A DNA stretch of 63,347 nucleotides from an uncultured Nitrosospira sp. GTDB taxonomy: Bacteria; Nitrospirota; Nitrospiria; Nitrospirales; Nitrospiraceae. Shown in pieces: positions 17,779 through 32,055 of this stretch. The DNA lies in the NCBI GenBank assembly GCA_900696515.1, contig CAADGK010000002.1:1-63347 (forward strand), given 5' to 3'. The notes beneath the pieces were generated by a model. It did no database searches, was not told where the DNA came from, and worked only from the letters and a program-made list of their open reading frames with translations. Position 1 is the stretch's first letter. Each line of letters opens with the position of its first letter. Position numbers and translations under genes: made by a program.

Positions 17779-18444
17779 ATGCTTAAGACGGCTCTGAGAC
17801 GATATTTTCTGACAGGACTCTTGCTGGTCACCCCTATTTGGGGCACGATTCTCGTTCTGAAAACTCTGTTCGTGGCATTGGACGGTATCTTGGGTGATGC
17901 CATGGCCGAACTGGTGCCAGATCACTATATTCCCGGACTTGGCATCGTGACGTTGGTGTTGCTGATTTTCTTGGTTGGGTTATTCGCCGCCAACTTCATC
18001 GGACGCCAGATCGTCAGTCACTGGGAGGATTGGCTGAATCGGTTGCCTCTGGTCCGGGGAATCTATTCGACCTTGAAATCCATGATGGATATTCTCTCCT
18101 TTTCCGAGCGAGGGTCATATCGGCGTGTGGTCTTGATCCAGTTTCCCAAGAATGGTCATTATTGTTTTGCCTTCGTGACCGGCATGACCAAAGGCGAGAC
18201 CACGGCCTTGGGGGAAGATACGCTGATCCATGTGTATGTGCCGACTTCCCCCAATCCCACGTCGGGCTATTTTCTGCTCGTTCCTGAGCGGGAGGTCAGC
18301 TCGGTTGATATCAGTATTGAAGAGGCGATGAAGCTGATTGTATCGGGAGGGTTGTATACGCCATCCGGCACGGTGGCCTCAGCGTTGGCTGAGACGAAGT
18401 GGAGTCATATTAAACAACCCGATGCCAGTGTGCCGATCGGATAA
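17779..18444 (+). CDS. DUF502 family inner-membrane protein
   Basis: The protein has 221 residues with two membrane segments. The first lies in FLTGLLLVTPIWGTILVLKTL, with the conserved TPIWGT core. The second is LGIVTLVLLIFLVGLFAANFIG. A soluble domain follows with the family pattern RLPLVRGIYSTLKSMMDIL and FVPTSPNP-like VYVPTSPNPTSGYFLLVP. The function is unknown. Plant homologues (LCV-like) and bacterial ones are annotated only as membrane proteins. It is the first gene of the long plus-strand housekeeping run. Confidence 0.9.
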   Translation: MLKTALRRYFLTGLLLVTPIWGTILVLKTLFVALDGILGDAMAELVPDHYIPGLGIVTLVLLIFLVGLFAANFIGRQIVSHWEDWLNRLPLVRGIYSTLKSMMDILSFSERGSYRRVVLIQFPKNGHYCFAFVTGMTKGETTALGEDTLIHVYVPTSPNPTSGYFLLVPEREVSSVDISIEEAMKLIVSGGLYTPSGTVASALAETKWSHIKQPDASVPIG

Positions 18445-18501
18445 GCCGAGCCTCCCCATGGCTCCTTTAGGACATGTGCATTATCAGGAGTATGCAGCGC
18501 A

Positions 18502-20097
18502 ATGACATCAATGGCTGATCAACAGGGGATGGATTCATCTATTTCCGGCCTTGGAGTGATTGTAATGGCAGCCGGGTTGGGCAAGCGAATGAAGTCCAAC
18601 CATGTCAAAGTGCTGCATCAGGTCGCGGGGAAGCCGATGGTGTTGTACGCGGTCGACGCGGCGCTTCGCGTGGCAGGTCACCGTATTGCGGTCGTTGTTG
18701 GGCATCAAGCGGAGAAGGTTCGGCATGTCATCGAAGCGGGGATTGCCGGCAAGCCAGGGGCGCAGGCGGTGAGGATTGTTGAACAGACGCAACAGCTTGG
18801 TACCGGCCATGCCGTCATGCAAAGCCGTTCCGTGTTTGCTTCCGATGGCGAGGCGAGTCCGGCACATTATCTTATTCTGAACGGTGATACGCCCTTGCTG
18901 AAGGAATCCACCCTGCGTGAGCTCCTGACGGTTCATTGCCGAGCGGGGGCGACCGTCACCATTCTGACGGCGATCCTGGATGATCCCGGCGGCTATGGGC
19001 GGGTGATTCGTCGTGACGCGAGCCATGAAGGGCATGCGCATTCGTCATCGGACGTGCTGAAGATTGTCGAAGATCGAGATGCCACGTCGGCCGAGCGAAC
19101 GAGTAAGGAAATCAATGTGGGCACCTACGTGGTGTCCGGAGCGTTTCTTTTTGAAGCGCTGGATAAGCTGGAGCCTGACAATGCGCAGGGTGAATACTAC
19201 CTGACCGATATCGTGCGGATGGCGGTTGCGCAAGGCCGGCGCGTGGCTGCCGTGACGCTTCAGAACCCTGATGAAGGGTTAGGAGTCAACACCAGGCAGC
19301 AGCTGGCAGCCGCAGAACTGGTCGTCCGGCAACAGATTCGGGAACGCTGGCTTGATGCGGGCGTGACGATGCGAGACCCAGGCTCAGTGTGGATCGATGC
19401 AGGCGTGACGATCGGCAAAGATACGGTCCTGTATCCTCATGTCATCCTAGAGGGGAACACGGTGATCGGTGAGGAGACCTGGATCCGTTCGGGGGTTCGG
19501 ATCACCGATTGCATGATCGGTAATCGTGTTGAGGTATTGGACTCCTGTGTGCTCGGCCAATCATGTATTGAGGACGACGCGCATGTGGGGCCGTTTGTCC
19601 ATCTTCGTCCCGGTGTCGTCGTGAGGCGGCGAGCGAAGGTCGGAAATTTTGTCGAAATGAAGAAGACCGAGTTGGGCGAAGGGTCCAAGGCCAATCATCT
19701 CAGTTATCTGGGAGATGCCACGATTGCCGGGGGAGTGAATATCGGCGCAGGCACGATCACCTGTAACTATGATGGGGTGAAGAAGCATCACACGGTGATC
19801 GGCAAGAATGTGTTTCTGGGGAGTGATACTCAGCTTGTGGCGCCGGTCACGATCGGAGATGGAGCCGTGATTGCGGCAGGGACGACCGTGACCCAGAATG
19901 TGCCGGCTGATTCTTTGGCGATTGCCAGGGTCCCTCAGGCCAATCGGATTGGATGGGTGGCCAAACGACGGGCCTTGGTAGAAAGAGCTTCGCCCAGCGT
20001 CGCGTCAGTTAAGACCGCCGCGAAGCGCCTAACCGTTAGAAGACAGAAGGCTTCGGCGAAGTCGAAGAAAAAGCCTGGGCGGTCATCAAGGGGCTGA
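18502..20097 (+). CDS. glmU: Bifunctional UDP-GlcNAc pyrophosphorylase / GlcN-1-P acetyltransferase
   Basis: The protein has 531 residues. It acetylates glucosamine-1-phosphate and then couples it to UTP, giving UDP-GlcNAc for peptidoglycan, LPS and probably the polysaccharide locus downstream. The N-terminal uridylyltransferase shows VIVMAAGLGKRMKS (a variant of GxGTRMxS with Lys for Thr), LNGDTPLL and VGTYV. The C-terminal left-handed beta-helix shows GPFVHLRPG, GNFVEMKK, ITCNYDG and GSDTQLVAPVTIG. The protein is longer than the usual roughly 455 residues because of a Lys/Arg/Ser/Ala-rich tail of about 45 residues after the acetyltransferase domain. Confidence 0.96.
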   Translation: MTSMADQQGMDSSISGLGVIVMAAGLGKRMKSNHVKVLHQVAGKPMVLYAVDAALRVAGHRIAVVVGHQAEKVRHVIEAGIAGKPGAQAVRIVEQTQQLGTGHAVMQSRSVFASDGEASPAHYLILNGDTPLLKESTLRELLTVHCRAGATVTILTAILDDPGGYGRVIRRDASHEGHAHSSSDVLKIVEDRDATSAERTSKEINVGTYVVSGAFLFEALDKLEPDNAQGEYYLTDIVRMAVAQGRRVAAVTLQNPDEGLGVNTRQQLAAAELVVRQQIRERWLDAGVTMRDPGSVWIDAGVTIGKDTVLYPHVILEGNTVIGEETWIRSGVRITDCMIGNRVEVLDSCVLGQSCIEDDAHVGPFVHLRPGVVVRRRAKVGNFVEMKKTELGEGSKANHLSYLGDATIAGGVNIGAGTITCNYDGVKKHHTVIGKNVFLGSDTQLVAPVTIGDGAVIAAGTTVTQNVPADSLAIARVPQANRIGWVAKRRALVERASPSVASVKTAAKRLTVRRQKASAKSKKKPGRSSRG

Positions 20098-20154
20098 TCA
20101 CGGAACGAGAACGTTGCGTTAATTGTCTGCCAACCAATAAGGCGGGGTATTGCC

Positions 20155-21984
<1,830 letters not shown>

Positions 21985-22131
21985 CCGGATGTCGAAAATG
22001 GCTTCCAGCAGCGTTCTCGGTCGTCCCTCTCCCTGCGAGGTACCTCTGACGGTACCCATCAGTCGCGAGACTTCCTGCGGCCTTGCTGAAAGACCATTTT
22101 GAACATCCGGTGAAGAGAAAGCAGGGAATAG

Positions 22132-22425
22132 ATGGAGATCACACAACAGGATGTTGAGAAAGTAGCGCAATTGGCGCGGTTGGCGCTGACGGCTGCGGAG
22201 AAGGAAACCTTTGCGAAGCAGTTGGGCCAGATTCTTTCGCACGTTGAGCAGCTCAATCAGTACGACACAACCGGTATTGAACCGACCGCCACCGTGATGG
22301 GGCAAGTGAATGTCTTTCGAGAGGATGTCGTGCGCCCCTCTCTTCCGGTGGAGAAAGCGTTGGCCAACGCCCCGGAACGTGAATCGGATGGCTTTGTGGT
22401 CCCTAAAATCATAGAGGAGCGTTAA
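22132..22425 (+). CDS. gatC: Asp/Glu-tRNA amidotransferase subunit C
   Basis: At 97 residues this is the small GatC subunit that wraps around GatA in the GatCAB complex. The N-terminal pattern VEKVAQLARLALTAAEKE and the ending AP-ERESDGFVVPKII match the family. It is followed by panD and then gatA, so the complex genes are interrupted by an unrelated enzyme. An AG-rich ribosome site (AGAGAAAGCAGGG) precedes ATG 22132. Confidence 0.95.
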   Translation: MEITQQDVEKVAQLARLALTAAEKETFAKQLGQILSHVEQLNQYDTTGIEPTATVMGQVNVFREDVVRPSLPVEKALANAPERESDGFVVPKIIEER

Positions 22426-22495
22426 CCGTCAATGATCGTCTCATCTGCAGCCATGCTGGATGAGATACGACAATCGACGGTAGGCGAAGCAATAC

Positions 22496-22852
22496 ATGTT
22501 TCGACAAATGTTACGTTCAAAGATTCATCGCGCGACGGTGACCGGAGCGCACCTTGAGTACGAAGGAAGTCTGACGATCGATCAAGACTTGATGGAGGCC
22601 GCCGGCATTCTCCCGTACGAGGCCATTGTCTGCTCGAATCTGAATAACGGCGAGCGATTCATGACCTACGCGATCAACGGGGCGCGAGGAAAAGGAGAGA
22701 TTATTTTGAACGGCCCGACAGCCAGAAAAGCGGCAGTCGGGGACCAAATCATCATCTTTTGTTACGAGTATTATGGTGAAGAAGAAATCAAGAAGCACGT
22801 GCCCAAGATCGTGCGCGTGAATGAGAAGAATCGAATTGTGACGGTGAGCTAG
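22496..22852 (+). CDS. panD: Aspartate 1-decarboxylase
   Basis: The 118 residues form the pyruvoyl-dependent enzyme making beta-alanine for pantothenate and CoA. The self-cleavage site Gly24-Ser25 is present in EYEGSLTIDQDL. The N-terminus MFRQMLRSKIHRATVT and YAINGARGKGEIILNGPTA are characteristic. It lies inside the gatC-gatA interval on the same strand, so it is probably co-transcribed with the amidotransferase. Confidence 0.97.
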   Translation: MFRQMLRSKIHRATVTGAHLEYEGSLTIDQDLMEAAGILPYEAIVCSNLNNGERFMTYAINGARGKGEIILNGPTARKAAVGDQIIIFCYEYYGEEEIKKHVPKIVRVNEKNRIVTVS

Positions 22853-22923
22853 CCCGCATCCATTCCGACTGATGGATGCCGGTCTCGGTTAATTGAACGA
22901 ACACCCGTGGTTATGAGTATGTC

Positions 22924-24390
22924 ATGTCTCTCCACAAACTAGGTCTCGTCGAGCTTCATAAGAAATTTACGGCAGGGGAAGTGACTGCGACGGAGATCGT
23001 GTGCGCCTATTTTCTCAGGATCAGCCAGGTAGAACCGAAGGTGAAGGCTTTTGTTACCCAGACAAAAGACGCGGCCTATCGGCAGGCGGAGGAGTTGGAT
23101 CACAAGCTCAAAGTGTGGAGAAAAACTCATAGACTGACCGGAATGCCGCTGGCGGTCAAAGATAATATCTGTACGGATGGTGTGCCTACGACCTGTAGCT
23201 CTCGCATGTTGCAACATTTTGTCCCACCATACGATGCGACGGTCGTCTCAAGGCTGCGCTCGCAGGAGTACATCTTGGTGGGCAAGACCAATCTGGATGA
23301 ATTTGCGATGGGGTCATCGACAGAGAACTCTGCATTTGGCCCCAGCAGAAACCCTTGGAATCTTCACTGTGTGCCGGGTGGATCGAGTGGGGGATCGGCA
23401 GCGGCGGTGGCCGCGGAGGAGTGTGCGGCGGCACTTGGGTCCGACACCGGAGGGTCGATCAGGCAGCCGGCGGCCTTCTGCGGTGTGGTGGGAGTGAAGC
23501 CTACCTATGGACGTGTGTCGCGGTACGGGCTCATAGCATTCGCCTCATCACTTGATCAGATCGGGCCGATCACACGTAATGTATCCGATGCGGCATTTCT
23601 TCTACAAGCCATTGCCGGCCACGATCCGATGGATTCCACCTCGGTTGATCGCCCCGTGCCGGACTATATGAAAGCGTTGCAGAAGCGTGATCTCAAAAAC
23701 CTGAAGGTTGGCGTACCGGTGGAGTTTTTCGCCGAGGGGCTTGATTCCGAGGTTGAGCAGGCGGTCCGAGCTGCCATCGATGAGTTGAAGCAGCTTGGTG
23801 CGGAGATCAAGGAGATTCGGCTCCCAAGAACCGATGCGGCAGTGGCGGTCTATTACGTGATTGCGACAGCCGAGGCCAGTTCAAATCTCGCGCGGTTCGA
23901 TGGGGTCAAATTCGGGTTTCGCGCCAAGGAAGCGAAGGATCTGCTCGATCTGTATATGAAATCGAGGCAGGAAGGGTTCGGGCCGGAAGTCAAACGTCGA
24001 ATTATGCTCGGCACCTATGTTCTCAGCGCGGGGTATTATGACGCCTACTATGGGAAAGCGCAGGCCGTGCGTACCTTGGTTTGTCAGGATTTCGATGCTG
24101 CTTTCAAGGATGTGGATTTGATTGTCACTCCGGCGACGCCGACACCTGCCTTCAATTTGGGTGAAAAAAGCGAAGATCCCTTGCAGATGTACCTGTCGGA
24201 TGTTTTCACCATCTCGGTGAATTTGGCAGGGCTGCCGGCGATCGCGTTACCCTGTGGGTTCAGCAAGGCGGGGCTTCCGATCGGGCTTCAACTGATCGGA
24301 CGAGCCTTTGAAGAAGACACAATGCTTCGTGCCGCGCATGCTTATGAGCAAGCGACACAATGGCATCTGAAGAAGCCGGTGATTCGGTGA
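22924..24390 (+). CDS. gatA: Asp/Glu-tRNA amidotransferase subunit A
   Basis: The protein has 488 residues and belongs to the amidase signature family. It frees ammonia from glutamine for transamidation of Glu-tRNA(Gln) and Asp-tRNA(Asn). The Ser-cis-Ser-Lys triad is at K79 (LAVKDN), S154 (GGSSGGSAA) and S178 ([10 protein letters not shown]), the same numbering as in well-studied GatA. The ending [16 protein letters not shown] is typical. A complete GatCAB set suggests that Gln-tRNA and/or Asn-tRNA are made indirectly here. Confidence 0.97.
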   Translation: MSLHKLGLVELHKKFTAGEVTATEIVCAYFLRISQVEPKVKAFVTQTKDAAYRQAEELDHKLKVWRKTHRLTGMPLAVKDNICTDGVPTTCSSRMLQHFVPPYDATVVSRLRSQEYILVGKTNLDEFAMGSSTENSAFGPSRNPWNLHCVPGGSSGGSAAAVAAEECAAALGSDTGGSIRQPAAFCGVVGVKPTYGRVSRYGLIAFASSLDQIGPITRNVSDAAFLLQAIAGHDPMDSTSVDRPVPDYMKALQKRDLKNLKVGVPVEFFAEGLDSEVEQAVRAAIDELKQLGAEIKEIRLPRTDAAVAVYYVIATAEASSNLARFDGVKFGFRAKEAKDLLDLYMKSRQEGFGPEVKRRIMLGTYVLSAGYYDAYYGKAQAVRTLVCQDFDAAFKDVDLIVTPATPTPAFNLGEKSEDPLQMYLSDVFTISVNLAGLPAIALPCGFSKAGLPIGLQLIGRAFEEDTMLRAAHAYEQATQWHLKKPVIR

Positions 24391-24458
24391 GGGGTGAAAG
24401 ATAAGGCGAATCAGAATAAGCTTCAGGTCCCTTACGCCTTACACCTAACGGAGGAATC

Positions 24459-24866
24459 ATGACGATTGTCGAAATCGCGGCACTCCTCGTCGCCGTCGTA
24501 TTTGCCGTGCTGGTTGGATATCTCGTGCCTGTCTTGCTGCAAGTCCGAAAAACTGTGGCGGAGTCCGAACAGCTGTTGGCCAAGATGAATGCGGAGCTGC
24601 CGGCCTTGGTGGCTGAATTGCACGCGGTGAGCCAGAACCTCAATGAGGTGACCAGTCAGGCACGGGAAGGTGTCGAGCATGCGTCCGTCTTGCTGCATGC
24701 GGTGGGCGAGGTTGGTGAGTCGGTGCGACAAGTACACAATGTCGTGTGTGGGTCAAGTGGAACGCTCTTGAGCAATGTGGCGAGTATGGTTGCCGGCGTC
24801 AAGGCCGCGACCCATGTGGTTCGGGAACGCATGAAGCATGAGGGAGGGACACGCAATGGCGGATGA
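24459..24866 (+). CDS. DUF948 domain-containing membrane protein
   Basis: The protein has 135 residues. One N-terminal membrane helix (IVEIAALLVAVVFAVLVGYLVPVLL) is followed by a long amphipathic region likely to form a coiled coil (QVRKTVAESEQLLAKMNAELPALVAELHAV). This is the DUF948 pattern, often found next to YtxH-domain genes as here. The function is unknown; general-stress association in Firmicutes is only an analogy. Its end overlaps the following YtxH gene by 11 bases. Confidence 0.85.
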   Translation: MTIVEIAALLVAVVFAVLVGYLVPVLLQVRKTVAESEQLLAKMNAELPALVAELHAVSQNLNEVTSQAREGVEHASVLLHAVGEVGESVRQVHNVVCGSSGTLLSNVASMVAGVKAATHVVRERMKHEGGTRNGG

Positions 24867-25175
24867 ACGAGGGGCTTCGACAGCGGTGTTGCTAGCGTTT
24901 CTCAGCGGTGCGGCCATGGGCGCGGTGATGGGGTTGTTACTGGCGCCGCAAACAGGCAGTGAGTCACGTGATCGACTTCGAGGCTATGCCCGTCGTGCCG
25001 AAACCGATTTGCGCGATCTCGCAGGGCGAGCCGGTGAGGTCTTTGAAGAAGCCGTCGATCAGGGCAGGGAGTTCGTCGAATCGAAACGGTCTGTTCTGCG
25101 GGAGGCCTTTGATGCCGGACGTGAGGCGATGAAGCGCGAACGGGGGCCTATTCAAGGTGAGGGGACGGAGCGAGG

Positions 25176-25179
<4 letters not shown>
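24856..25179 (+). CDS. YtxH domain-containing protein
   Basis: The protein has 107 residues from ATG 24856, with GGGAGGG (24842-24848) as ribosome site. An earlier in-frame ATG (24838) would swallow that site. An N-terminal glycine-rich membrane segment ([29 protein letters not shown]) is the YtxH signature. The rest is charged and helical. It pairs with the DUF948 gene, and its stop overlaps the gatB start by four bases, so it is translationally linked to gatB. The function is unknown. Confidence 0.85.
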
Positions 25180-27912
<2,733 letters not shown>

Positions 27913-27932
27913 CCCGTTTTGTAACCATACAG

Positions 27933-28304
27933 ATGGATTCGCGAATGGTGATCAAGAAAAATCGTGGCCGTGAATGGCTGGAATGGCAGAGACGTCTGTT
28001 CACCATCGCTCAGGTGGGCGGAGTGATCGGGGTGCTTTGGCTTGGGGTCGCCCTCTTCTATGGAGAGATGGGGCTCTCTCGGTATCTCTCGATGCGGGAT
28101 TATGCCAAGGGTTTAGAGCAAGAGCTGTCGGCGTTGCGCCACGAAAACGTCACCTTGCAGCACGATATCCTGCGACTCCAGCATGATCCGACCAAGATCG
28201 AGCAATTGGCCCGTGAGCAGTTGGGCTATGTGCGCAAAGGTGAGACGGTGTATCAGTTCATTCCAGGTTCGGAGAAACAACAGGAGTCTTCCTCGAAGCC
28301 ATGA
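27933..28304 (+). CDS. FtsB/DivIC-like septum formation initiator
   Basis: The protein has 123 residues. A short basic N-terminus and one membrane helix (VGGVIGVLWLGVALFYG) are followed by a coiled coil (YAKGLEQELSALRHENVTLQHDILRLQHD) and the family motif KIEQLAREQLGYVRKGETVYQF. In the divisome, FtsB pairs with FtsL and FtsQ in the periplasm. The eno-ftsB order is common in proteobacteria and supports the call. Its stop overlaps the era start by four bases. Confidence 0.88.
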   Translation: MDSRMVIKKNRGREWLEWQRRLFTIAQVGGVIGVLWLGVALFYGEMGLSRYLSMRDYAKGLEQELSALRHENVTLQHDILRLQHDPTKIEQLAREQLGYVRKGETVYQFIPGSEKQQESSSKP

Positions 28305-29185
28305 AATTTGGAACGGTTGCCATTATCGGACGGTCCAACGTGGGCAAGTCGACCCTGTTGAACCGTTTGCTGGGTGAGAAAATCTCGATTGTCTCGAGTA
28401 AACCGCAAACGACGCGGACTCGGGTGATGGGCATCGTCCATACGAAAGGGGCGCAAATCGCCTTTCTCGATACGCCGGGGCTTCATAAGCCGGAGCATTT
28501 GTTGAATCGGCGGATGGTGCGTGCGGCAGTGGAAACGCTGGAAGACGCGGACGTGCTGTATATGCTCATGGAGGCAACGAGTCTTCCGGGTCCCGGAGAT
28601 TTATCGGCCATCAAATATATGAAAGAAGCGTTGGCAAAGCAGCCGAGGCCGGTGATCTTAGTCGTCACGAAAATCGATCTTGTGAACAAGCATAAGATGC
28701 TCCCGGTCCTTGACCAGTATGCCAAGCTGTTTGCCTGGACGGACGTGGTGCCTGTGTCTGCGCAGGCGGACGACAATGTGGAGCGTTTGCTTGCCGTGAC
28801 GGTTCCGTACCTTCCATCAGGGGAGGGGCCGTATGGCGAGGATGTGGTGACCGATCAGACGATGCGGACGTTGGCCGCCGAAATAATTCGTGAGAAGGTG
28901 ATACAGGCGACAGAAGATGAAGTGCCGTATGCGACGGCGGTTGAGATCGATGACTTCATTGAACAGGGGAAGTTGGCGAAAATTCGGGCGTCGATTATGG
29001 TTGAACGGGAGACGCAGAAGGGTATCCTGATCGGGAAGCAGGGGGAACGGCTGAAAATGATCGGGACCCAGGCGCGATTGGACATGGAGAAGGTGTTCGG
29101 GATGAAAGTGTTTCTTGAGCTATGGGTGAAGGTCCGAAAAGACTGGCGGGAAGATGAGCAGGCTCTTGTGCAATTGGGCTACTAG
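28301..29185 (+). CDS. era: GTPase Era
   Basis: The protein has 294 residues. Era binds the 3' end of 16S rRNA and helps 30S assembly. The GTPase motifs are G1 GRSNVGKST, the switch region SSKPQTTRTRVMGI, G3 DTPGLH and G4 TKIDL. The C-terminal KH domain shows IMVERETQKGILIGKQGERLKMIG. It overlaps the ftsB-like gene (ATGA). Confidence 0.97.
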   Translation: MKFGTVAIIGRSNVGKSTLLNRLLGEKISIVSSKPQTTRTRVMGIVHTKGAQIAFLDTPGLHKPEHLLNRRMVRAAVETLEDADVLYMLMEATSLPGPGDLSAIKYMKEALAKQPRPVILVVTKIDLVNKHKMLPVLDQYAKLFAWTDVVPVSAQADDNVERLLAVTVPYLPSGEGPYGEDVVTDQTMRTLAAEIIREKVIQATEDEVPYATAVEIDDFIEQGKLAKIRASIMVERETQKGILIGKQGERLKMIGTQARLDMEKVFGMKVFLELWVKVRKDWREDEQALVQLGY

Positions 29186-29384
29186 TCCACGAGATGGGGA
29201 CTCTTCCCTATCGGCACGCGTAAGCGAACATGAATGGTACCCGATATGCTGTAACGGTTCGACGTAGTTTCCCTGTAAGGCATAGGCAGTGAAGATGACG
29301 CGTCTGCTCCGTGCCGTTCTGTAAACCTTTCACCCGGTCAAGGCGACGCCGCCAAGGCAAGTCTTAAGATCCCGCTCGACAATC

Positions 29385-30842
29385 ATGCAGCCCACCGACC
29401 GACCAACGGAACCACGTCTTCCGGAACAACGTTCACGTCCCGCCGATCGCGACATCCTGCGCGAGGTTCTTCGCGATCAGACCGAGCGGGGGCAGACCAA
29501 GTCGGACATTGTCATTCAATCGGTTCAGAAGTTGCTGCGTCGGGGAGCGATCGCGAACTTGTCGAAAATGTTGGGGCGTATGCACCCGGCGGATATTGCC
29601 AAGGCCGTGACGCATCTCTCCTCACCGAAGGAGAAACGAGAAATTTTCGAACTGGTTCGCGGGGGGAAGCGTGGGCAGGTACTCAGCGAACTTGATGGAG
29701 AGAGCATCCAACAGGTACTCGCGGATCTGCTTCACTCCGATATTGCCTGGCTCTTGAAGGAGCTTGGCCCAGACGACGTTGCCCATATTCTTGGGTTTCT
29801 CCCTGAAGAGCGGAGCAAGGAAGTGTTGGCCCTGATGAAGACGGAGGATTCGACCGAAGTGGCCGATATTCTCCGGTATCCTAAAGATACGGCCGGGGCC
29901 ATCATGACCACGGAATTCTTCTCACTGCCCGAGGATGCCACGGCACAGGAGGCCATCCGTCGATTGCAACAGGCGACTGATGCGGAGATGGTGTTCTACA
30001 TTTATGTGACCGACAAGGATGATCGCCTGGTTGGCGTCCTGTCGCTTCGGCAACTTCTCACGGTGCCTCCCACGACTCCGCTGAAGCACATCATGACGCG
30101 GGAGGCTATGAGCGTCAGCATTGATATGGATCAGGAAGAGGTGGCGAGGCAGGTGGCCAATTATAATCTGTTGGCGATTCCTGTCGTGGAGCGAGACGGG
30201 ACGCTTGTGGGGATTATCACGGTTGATGATGTGGTCGATGTCATCCGTGAAGAAGCGACCGAAGATATGCTGAAGATGGCCGGAGCCATTGAGGAGGATA
30301 CGGGTTCGAAGTCATCAAGCATTGCGTCGGCAAAGCTGCGACTACCGTGGTTGTTTACCAATCTGGTGGGCAGCCTGTTGTCCGGTGCAATTCTTTGGTA
30401 CTTTCGCTATACGGTTCAAGAGGTGGTGGCGATCGTGAGTTTTATTCCCGTCATCGCGGCGATGGGTGGTAATGTCGGTTTGCAGTCCTCAACGTTGATT
30501 ATCCGCGGGCTGGCCACCGGCTCCGTCGAGCTCACCCATGTCTGGCCGGTATTTTTTCGCGAGGCGAAGATCGGGATGGTGATGGGGCTGGCGTGCGGAG
30601 TGACCTTGACGCTGGTTGCATGGGTATTGCACCAAGGGTTTCTGGGGATGGTTGTCGGCGTTTCCCTGATCATCACCTTTTTTGTCTCGACCAGTATGGC
30701 GACAATTATGCCGATCTTTCTGAAGCGCATGGGGGTAGATCCTGCCGTCGCGGCCGGCCCCTTCGTGACGACAGCCAATGATATTACGGGTATTTCAATT
30801 TATCTGACGCTGGCCACGCTGTTCTTGGAGTATCTCCGATGA
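29385..30842 (+). CDS. mgtE: Magnesium transporter MgtE
   Basis: The protein has 485 residues. An MgtE N domain with helical repeats (about 50-165: MHPADIAKAVTHL, LSELDGESIQQVLADL) precedes paired CBS domains (about 170-290) that sense cytosolic Mg2+. A plug helix and five membrane segments follow, with GGNVGLQSSTL and the pore region AAGPFVTTANDITG. It is a Mg2+ channel of the inner membrane. The N-terminus before residue 50 is charged and Pro/Arg-rich, a little longer than usual. A 199-base gap precedes it, in which I could not recognise an M-box. Confidence 0.95.
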   Translation: MQPTDRPTEPRLPEQRSRPADRDILREVLRDQTERGQTKSDIVIQSVQKLLRRGAIANLSKMLGRMHPADIAKAVTHLSSPKEKREIFELVRGGKRGQVLSELDGESIQQVLADLLHSDIAWLLKELGPDDVAHILGFLPEERSKEVLALMKTEDSTEVADILRYPKDTAGAIMTTEFFSLPEDATAQEAIRRLQQATDAEMVFYIYVTDKDDRLVGVLSLRQLLTVPPTTPLKHIMTREAMSVSIDMDQEEVARQVANYNLLAIPVVERDGTLVGIITVDDVVDVIREEATEDMLKMAGAIEEDTGSKSSSIASAKLRLPWLFTNLVGSLLSGAILWYFRYTVQEVVAIVSFIPVIAAMGGNVGLQSSTLIIRGLATGSVELTHVWPVFFREAKIGMVMGLACGVTLTLVAWVLHQGFLGMVVGVSLIITFFVSTSMATIMPIFLKRMGVDPAVAAGPFVTTANDITGISIYLTLATLFLEYLR

Positions 30843-30894
30843 TGCAAGACGACAGATTGTTGCGGCGCTGGTGCGTCAGGAGTGAGAGGGGTCT

Positions 30895-31653
30895 GTGCCT
30901 CTTGTAAAAGCTACGGCGATCGTGCTGCGGAGTCGCAAGTGGGGCGATGCCGATCGAATCGTCACATTCTACTCAAAGGAAAAGGGAAAGATTCGAGGGG
31001 TGGCTCGTGGCGCGCGTCGGCCAAAGAGCCGATTTGGAGCGGCACTTGAACCGCTCAGCCTGTGCCGGTTGAATCTTTTTGAGAAAACCGGCGACTCGCT
31101 CTTCCGGATTTCACAGGTTGATCTTGTGAGGTCTTCACAAAAGTTGCTGGAATCTCTCACGCTAATAGACTCGGCGGCACGGATGGTGAATGTAGTGGCC
31201 GCGATCACTCCGGATGGAGATCCGGATCCGCTTTTGTTTAACACGCTCGATCACGGCCTTACGTCGCTCCATGAGAGCGAAGACCCAACCTTTACGGCGC
31301 TCCTGTTCCAAATCAGATTGTTGGGCGTCACGGGATTTCGTCCACAGACCGACCATTGTGCCACATGTGGGAAGACGCATTTGGCCGGTGAGCCGCAGTT
31401 CTCTCCGGTTGCAGGGGGGCTCGTGTGTTTGCCATGCGCGGCGCATCAACGGGTTCGTTGTGTGACGCTCTCGCGCGGTAGTCTCTCATTTCTCCAACAG
31501 GCTATTCGGCTTGATCCCATCCTCGTGACACGGTTGCGGGCCAGCGGACAAGTGCGGGGCGAAGTGGAAGCGGCGATCGAAGGATATGTGACGGTTGTGG
31601 CCGGTAAACGGCTTCCATCAGCGAATTTTTTATCGGTTGCCGTATCGTCGTAA
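30895..31653 (+). CDS. recO: DNA repair protein RecO
   Basis: The protein has 252 residues from GTG 30895. RecO loads RecA with RecR and anneals single strands. The N-terminal OB fold begins VKATAIVLRSRKWGDADRIVTFYSKEKGKI and continues GVARGARRPKSRFGAALEPL. The C-terminal zinc site is CATCGKTH with VCLPC. It is followed closely by the DUF971 gene. Confidence 0.95.
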   Translation: MPLVKATAIVLRSRKWGDADRIVTFYSKEKGKIRGVARGARRPKSRFGAALEPLSLCRLNLFEKTGDSLFRISQVDLVRSSQKLLESLTLIDSAARMVNVVAAITPDGDPDPLLFNTLDHGLTSLHESEDPTFTALLFQIRLLGVTGFRPQTDHCATCGKTHLAGEPQFSPVAGGLVCLPCAAHQRVRCVTLSRGSLSFLQQAIRLDPILVTRLRASGQVRGEVEAAIEGYVTVVAGKRLPSANFLSVAVSS

Positions 31654-31684
31654 ACGCGATCAGATGCAGAGGAGAAGGGTTGGT

Positions 31685-32041
31685 ATGACAGTCTCTGTGT
31701 TAGAGCCTCGGGATATGGAGTGGCGCGGGAAGGGTGTATTGGGAATTCACTGGAGTGACGGTCACCAGGCTGTGTATCCTGTCCGTTCTCTTCGGCAGCA
31801 TTGTCCCTGCGCGGCCTGCGTTGATGAATGGACGGGAGAGCGTCGTCTTCAGGCTGATGATGTCCCGCTCGTGATCATGCTGCAGGATATTCAACCGGTT
31901 GGGCGCTATGCGTTCCAATTCAAATGGAGCGATGGCCATGATACGGGGATTTATTCCTACACGCTTCTGAGGGCATTGTGTCAGTGTGATGTGTGTCAAC
32001 CGGTTAAGCCGATAGAAGTCAAGTCCCGGCGGCTTCTGTGA
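31685..32041 (+). CDS. DUF971 domain-containing protein
   Basis: The protein has 118 residues from ATG 31685 with a strong AG-rich ribosome site (GAGGAGAAGGG). The fold is that of the N-terminal domain of gamma-butyrobetaine hydroxylase: LGIHWSDGHQAVYPVRSLRQHCPCAACVDE, then KWSDGHDTGIYSYTLLRALC and CDVC. The Cys pairs may bind a metal. Stand-alone forms are widespread, and some are linked to Fe-S protein biogenesis, but the role here is unknown. Confidence 0.88.
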   Translation: MTVSVLEPRDMEWRGKGVLGIHWSDGHQAVYPVRSLRQHCPCAACVDEWTGERRLQADDVPLVIMLQDIQPVGRYAFQFKWSDGHDTGIYSYTLLRALCQCDVCQPVKPIEVKSRRLL

Positions 32042-32055
32042 GGGGAGACTACGAC

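Noticed and set aside
20098-20154. Possible glmS ribozyme
   Set aside because: The 57-base gap is too short and lacks the conserved core.
29186-29384. Possible M-box (Mg2+) riboswitch before mgtE
   Set aside because: The gap is long enough, but I could not find the conserved M-box core segments. Only small GC-rich inverted bits are present.
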